6,359 bases of DNA from Deltaproteobacteria bacterium (lineage in GTDB: Bacteria; Desulfobacterota; Desulfobulbia; Desulfobulbales; UBA5123), in the NCBI GenBank assembly GCA_021788685.1, contig JAJYKH010000162.1, forward strand, positions 1-6,359, given 5' to 3'. The position numbers were made by a program, and so were the translations under genes. Of this stretch, positions 3,728 through 6,359 are shown in pieces. Under the pieces are notes generated by a model. The model was not told the origin of the DNA and ran no database searches. It saw only the letters and a list, made by a program, of their open reading frames with translations. The number at the start of each line of letters is the position of its first letter. Positions within the stretch are counted from its first letter, which is position 1.

Positions 3728-6359
3728 CTACAGATGGACCTCGATCAGCATCCGCCCGTTGGGGAAAAACCTGTGGGGCCGAACGATCAGCAGCCGCACG
3801 GTGTCGCCTTTCTTGTGGCCGAGCATGTCGATCTTGAGGTCCTCCAGGGCTTCCACCGGCTCGCCGTCCATCGCCAGAACGAGGTCCCCCTTCTTGAGCC
3901 CCGCGGTGTGGGCGGGGCTGTGGGGGAAAACCGCCTCCACGACCACGCTCCCGTCTTTTTCCCCGAGGGCCACGCCCAGCATGGCGGCCGGCGGCAGCTC
4001 CACCTCGGGCGAGAAGAGCACGTAATCGGAAGTGGCCGGGTCGATCTCGCCGCCATGGCTGTTGATCACCACCGCCTGCTTGACCGCCAGCCGCCGCGCC
4101 ACCCGGGGCGGGATGCCGCTTTCCTTGTCCACGTGACCCACGCCGGCGATCACCACCAGCCGGTGATCCGGATGGTCCCGCAGGTAGCCGGCCGCGGTGG
4201 CCGCCATGGTCTCGTCCCACAGGGACTGGGCCTGGATGAAGCCGGCGAAGCTTCCGGCCGCGGCTGGGTCGGCCCGGTTGACCTCGTCCCTGTGCATGGT
4301 GAACACGGCCTCAAGGCGCTCCTGGTAGTCGGGCAGCTCGAGATCGCGGTCGGGCGGAAGCTGTTTCCGTTCCTCTGCGGTGAGCCCGGAGGGGCCTCCC
4401 TCCTTGAACACCTTGCTCACGATCTCCTTCTCCGCGTTGAGGGCGATGACCGGGATCCGGTTGCGGCGGGCGAAGTCGAGAATGTCGCGGTAGAGCCGGT
4501 AGTCGAACTTCCACCGCTCATACCAGTGGGATTTCTTGAGAAACTCCTTTTCGGTCAGCTTGCCGGCGATGTAGGCGTCGAGCACGTCCTGGACGGGCCG
4601 GCTGAACATCTCCATGCCGATGGCCAGCCTGGGGTCCCGCTGGTACAGGGACTCGATCACCCGCAGCTGGAGGAGATGGTCCTCGTAGCTGGTGTGGGTC
4701 TCTCCCACGTAGATCACCCGGCTTCCCATGAGCTGGGCCAGGATCTCGTCAAAGGTCATGGTCCGGGCCGTCGGCACTCCCAGGGGCGGCTCGAAGATCG
4801 AGTACTGCTCTCCCGCTTCGCTCTCGGGAACCTTTTTCTCCACCATGCGGCCCGACTCGAAATGGAGATAGCCGTACTTGCCGTAGTGGCGCAGCTTGGG
4901 GGCCGCCTTGGCGGTTTCCTCCGGGCCGGCGCTGGCCACCAGGACCGCCACGCTTCCGGGCTTGAGGGGGTGGGGGCGGACGGCGATGGTGAAGCCCGTG
5001 GCGGGCAGGTTCGGCTCGGCAAAGAGGCCGCGGGCCTGGGGGGTGCCGGTGCCGAGGAAGAGGAGGGCGTTCTCGGCCAGCTCGGCGTCCGTGACGTCCG
5101 CCGGGGCCTTCACCGTCACCCCGTATCCGGCCAGGGCGTCGAGGAGCGGCCGGAAGCGGGTTTCCTCCTCCGGAGCCATGATCGCGAGCTTCTTGGGGGC
5201 GCCCTCGAACAGGGACCAGACCGGCGGCAGCTCGGCCGTGTCCAGGCGGCGCATGAGGTCGTAGCCGGGGTCGAGCACCAGGGAGCCGGGCAGGGTGGGG
5301 ACCGGGATGCGGACCTCCTGGCTCGCGCGGTCGATGGCGATCCGCTCCCGGAGGACGCCGCCCACGGTGGCGATGGTCACCGGGACATCGAGGGCGTACG
5401 GTTTCTCGGCTTTCTGCCGCAGCTCGAAAACCAGCTCCTGCTTGCCGTCACTGGTGTCCATGCGCAGCTTGTCAACCGTGAGCCTGGGCACGTCGTCCCG
5501 GTTGAGCCACTGGTCGAAGAAGGGCCCCAGGTCCTCCCCGGCCGCCCGCTGGAAGCTCGCGATGAGGTCGGGCCAGGCGGCGGCTTTGTACCGCATCCGG
5601 GCATAGAAGTCCCGCAGGGCGGCGAAGAACTTCTCGTCCCCCAGCCGCTGCCGGAGCATGTGAAAGACCATGCTGCACTTGCTGTAGCCGATGGCGCGCA
5701 GGTCCTCGTCCTGCACCTCCTGCCGGCCGGTGACCCCGACGAACTTGGAGAGGGGCATCCGGTTGTCCTTGTGGACGTAGCTCTCGTACTTGATCAGCTG
5801 GTCCTTCCGGAAGGAGGCGCCTTTCCCCTTGTCGGCGGCAAAGGCCTGGTCGGCCAGGTAGGTGGTGAGCCCCTCGCACCAGTTGCCCTGGCCGGCGGCG
5901 ATCCCGACCGCGTTCCCCCACCACTGGTGCAGGGTCTCGTGCCCCAGGGAGGTGTCGGTGATGAACGGCAGCCGCACCACCATCTGCCCGAGGAGGGTGA
6001 AGGTGGGCATGGCGTAGCCGGTGGGCAGCCGGTTTTCCACCACCGAGAAACGCGCGTAGGGGAAAGGCCCGATCTCCCGCTCGTACCGGCTGAGATAGCC
6101 CAGGGTCTTGGCCCGGTAGTCGGCGGCCAGCTCCCGGTCCTCGGGGAAGAAGTAGGTGTAGAGCTCCTTCCCCTCCCCGAAGGGGACCTTCTCGACCACG
6201 TAGGGGCCGGCCACGAAATGGATGGCCTCCACCGGCTGCGGAAAGCGGAACCGCACCTCCTTGCCGTTCGCCTCCTGGCTGGTGATGATCTCGTTCGCCT
6301 CGGAGACCGCCTCGAACCCTTCGGGGATAATGGCGGTCAGCTCGAAGAGGGTTTCCGTG
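3728..6359 (-). CDS. M1 metallopeptidase / ChaN (Tiki superfamily) / PDZ fusion protein, 5' end beyond the window
   Basis: The frame is open to the right edge, so the true start and any signal peptide are missing; the GTG at 6256 is internal. Residues below count from that codon. The M1 zinc peptidase core has HETLH at 106-110 (5927-5941) with ligands H106, H110 and E128, general base E107, and Tyr191 in YSKCSMVFHML as the likely transition-state Tyr. The aminopeptidase GxMEN motif is absent; GYAMPTF (80-86) stands in its place. The distance from the second His to the Glu is 17 residues rather than the usual 18, in GNWCEGLTTYLAD. A beta-rich region (about 258-340) follows, then an unrecognised alpha/beta region (350-490). 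The ChaN-type domain is about 500-745: GETH at 518-521, H527, GMEMF (E549) and GVGH at 705-708, so the two GxxH motifs and the Glu of the Tiki/ChaN/EreA superfamily are present. A PDZ domain with GVAL and the SPAHTAGLKKGDLVLAMDGEPV-type core ends the protein (about 757-842). ChaN proteins bind heme at the outer membrane in Campylobacter, while Tiki proteins are metalloproteases. Here the role is inferred: probably an exported or surface protein-processing enzyme. Confidence 0.9.
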   Translation of the reverse strand, partial: TETLFELTAIIPEGFEAVSEANEIITSQEANGKEVRFRFPQPVEAIHFVAGPYVVEKVPFGEGKELYTYFFPEDRELAADYRAKTLGYLSRYEREIGPFPYARFSVVENRLPTGYAMPTFTLLGQMVVRLPFITDTSLGHETLHQWWGNAVGIAAGQGNWCEGLTTYLADQAFAADKGKGASFRKDQLIKYESYVHKDNRMPLSKFVGVTGRQEVQDEDLRAIGYSKCSMVFHMLRQRLGDEKFFAALRDFYARMRYKAAAWPDLIASFQRAAGEDLGPFFDQWLNRDDVPRLTVDKLRMDTSDGKQELVFELRQKAEKPYALDVPVTIATVGGVLRERIAIDRASQEVRIPVPTLPGSLVLDPGYDLMRRLDTAELPPVWSLFEGAPKKLAIMAPEEETRFRPLLDALAGYGVTVKAPADVTDAELAENALLFLGTGTPQARGLFAEPNLPATGFTIAVRPHPLKPGSVAVLVASAGPEETAKAAPKLRHYGKYGYLHFESGRMVEKKVPESEAGEQYSIFEPPLGVPTARTMTFDEILAQLMGSRVIYVGETHTSYEDHLLQLRVIESLYQRDPRLAIGMEMFSRPVQDVLDAYIAGKLTEKEFLKKSHWYERWKFDYRLYRDILDFARRNRIPVIALNAEKEIVSKVFKEGGPSGLTAEERKQLPPDRDLELPDYQERLEAVFTMHRDEVNRADPAAAGSFAGFIQAQSLWDETMAATAAGYLRDHPDHRLVVIAGVGHVDKESGIPPRVARRLAVKQAVVINSHGGEIDPATSDYVLFSPEVELPPAAMLGVALGEKDGSVVVEAVFPHSPAHTAGLKKGDLVLAMDGEPVEALEDLKIDMLGHKKGDTVRLLIVRPHRFFPNGRMLIEVHL

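Noticed and set aside
2808..4025. 405-residue open frame on the + strand opposite the glycosylase-like gene
   Set aside because: It spans the end of one gene, a 95-base gap and the start of another without recognisable motifs; both - strand genes explain the region.
3633..4220. N-terminal extension of the glycosylase-like frame up to 4220
   Set aside because: The added 196 residues are Gly/Arg/Ala-rich, lie wholly opposite or within another frame of the fusion gene, and precede a start with family-like N-terminal residues.
6254..6256. GTG at 6254-6256 as the start of the fusion protein
   Set aside because: The frame stays open for another 34 codons to the window edge and encodes protein-like sequence (TETLFELTAIIPEGF), so the true start lies outside.

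Overview
This is a high-GC bacterial window with four complete genes and one gene cut by the right edge. The combination suggests a Geobacter-like deltaproteobacterium (Desulfuromonadota/Geobacterales). The grounds are a J-domain protein with a long unknown N-terminal part, a PilZ gene behind a sigma-54-type promoter, a divergent Fe-S uracil-DNA glycosylase-like protein, and an M1 peptidase/ChaN/PDZ fusion. The taxonomic call rests on family recognition, not on a search, and is only moderately sure. I saw no tRNA or rRNA gene, CRISPR array, transposase or integron.

Layout. Positions 1-90 are a leader with a possible sigma-70 promoter and a good ribosome binding site. The + strand then carries a short membrane-anchored protein of unknown function (91-825). 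A 250-base gap with an inverted repeat and a small hairpin follows, and then a protein ending in a J domain (1076-2086). This gene converges on a - strand PilZ-domain gene (2202-2573) across a 115-base gap that holds a perfect 14-bp palindrome.

The 315-base gap at 2574-2888 holds the control region of the PilZ gene: a good -24/-12 (sigma-54) promoter match, an imperfect 26-bp dyad just upstream of it, and two evenly spaced T-tracts. One of the T-tracts is part of a likely terminator for the next gene. That gene is a - strand uracil-DNA-glycosylase-superfamily protein (2889-3632). Upstream of it, in the same direction and 95 bases away, is a large multi-domain protein (3728 to beyond 6359) joining an M1 metallopeptidase domain, a spacer domain, a ChaN/Tiki-type domain and a C-terminal PDZ domain.

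How the genes relate. The glycosylase-like gene and the M1/ChaN/PDZ gene could share a transcript, though a weak candidate promoter lies between them. The PilZ gene looks separately controlled by sigma-54, linking it to c-di-GMP signalling or to motility/surface regulation. There is no clear functional link across the whole window. The most notable item is the fusion protein, in which two separate predicted hydrolase-type active sites both look intact and are followed by a PDZ domain. Several long ORFs on the opposite strands are products of high GC and were left out.
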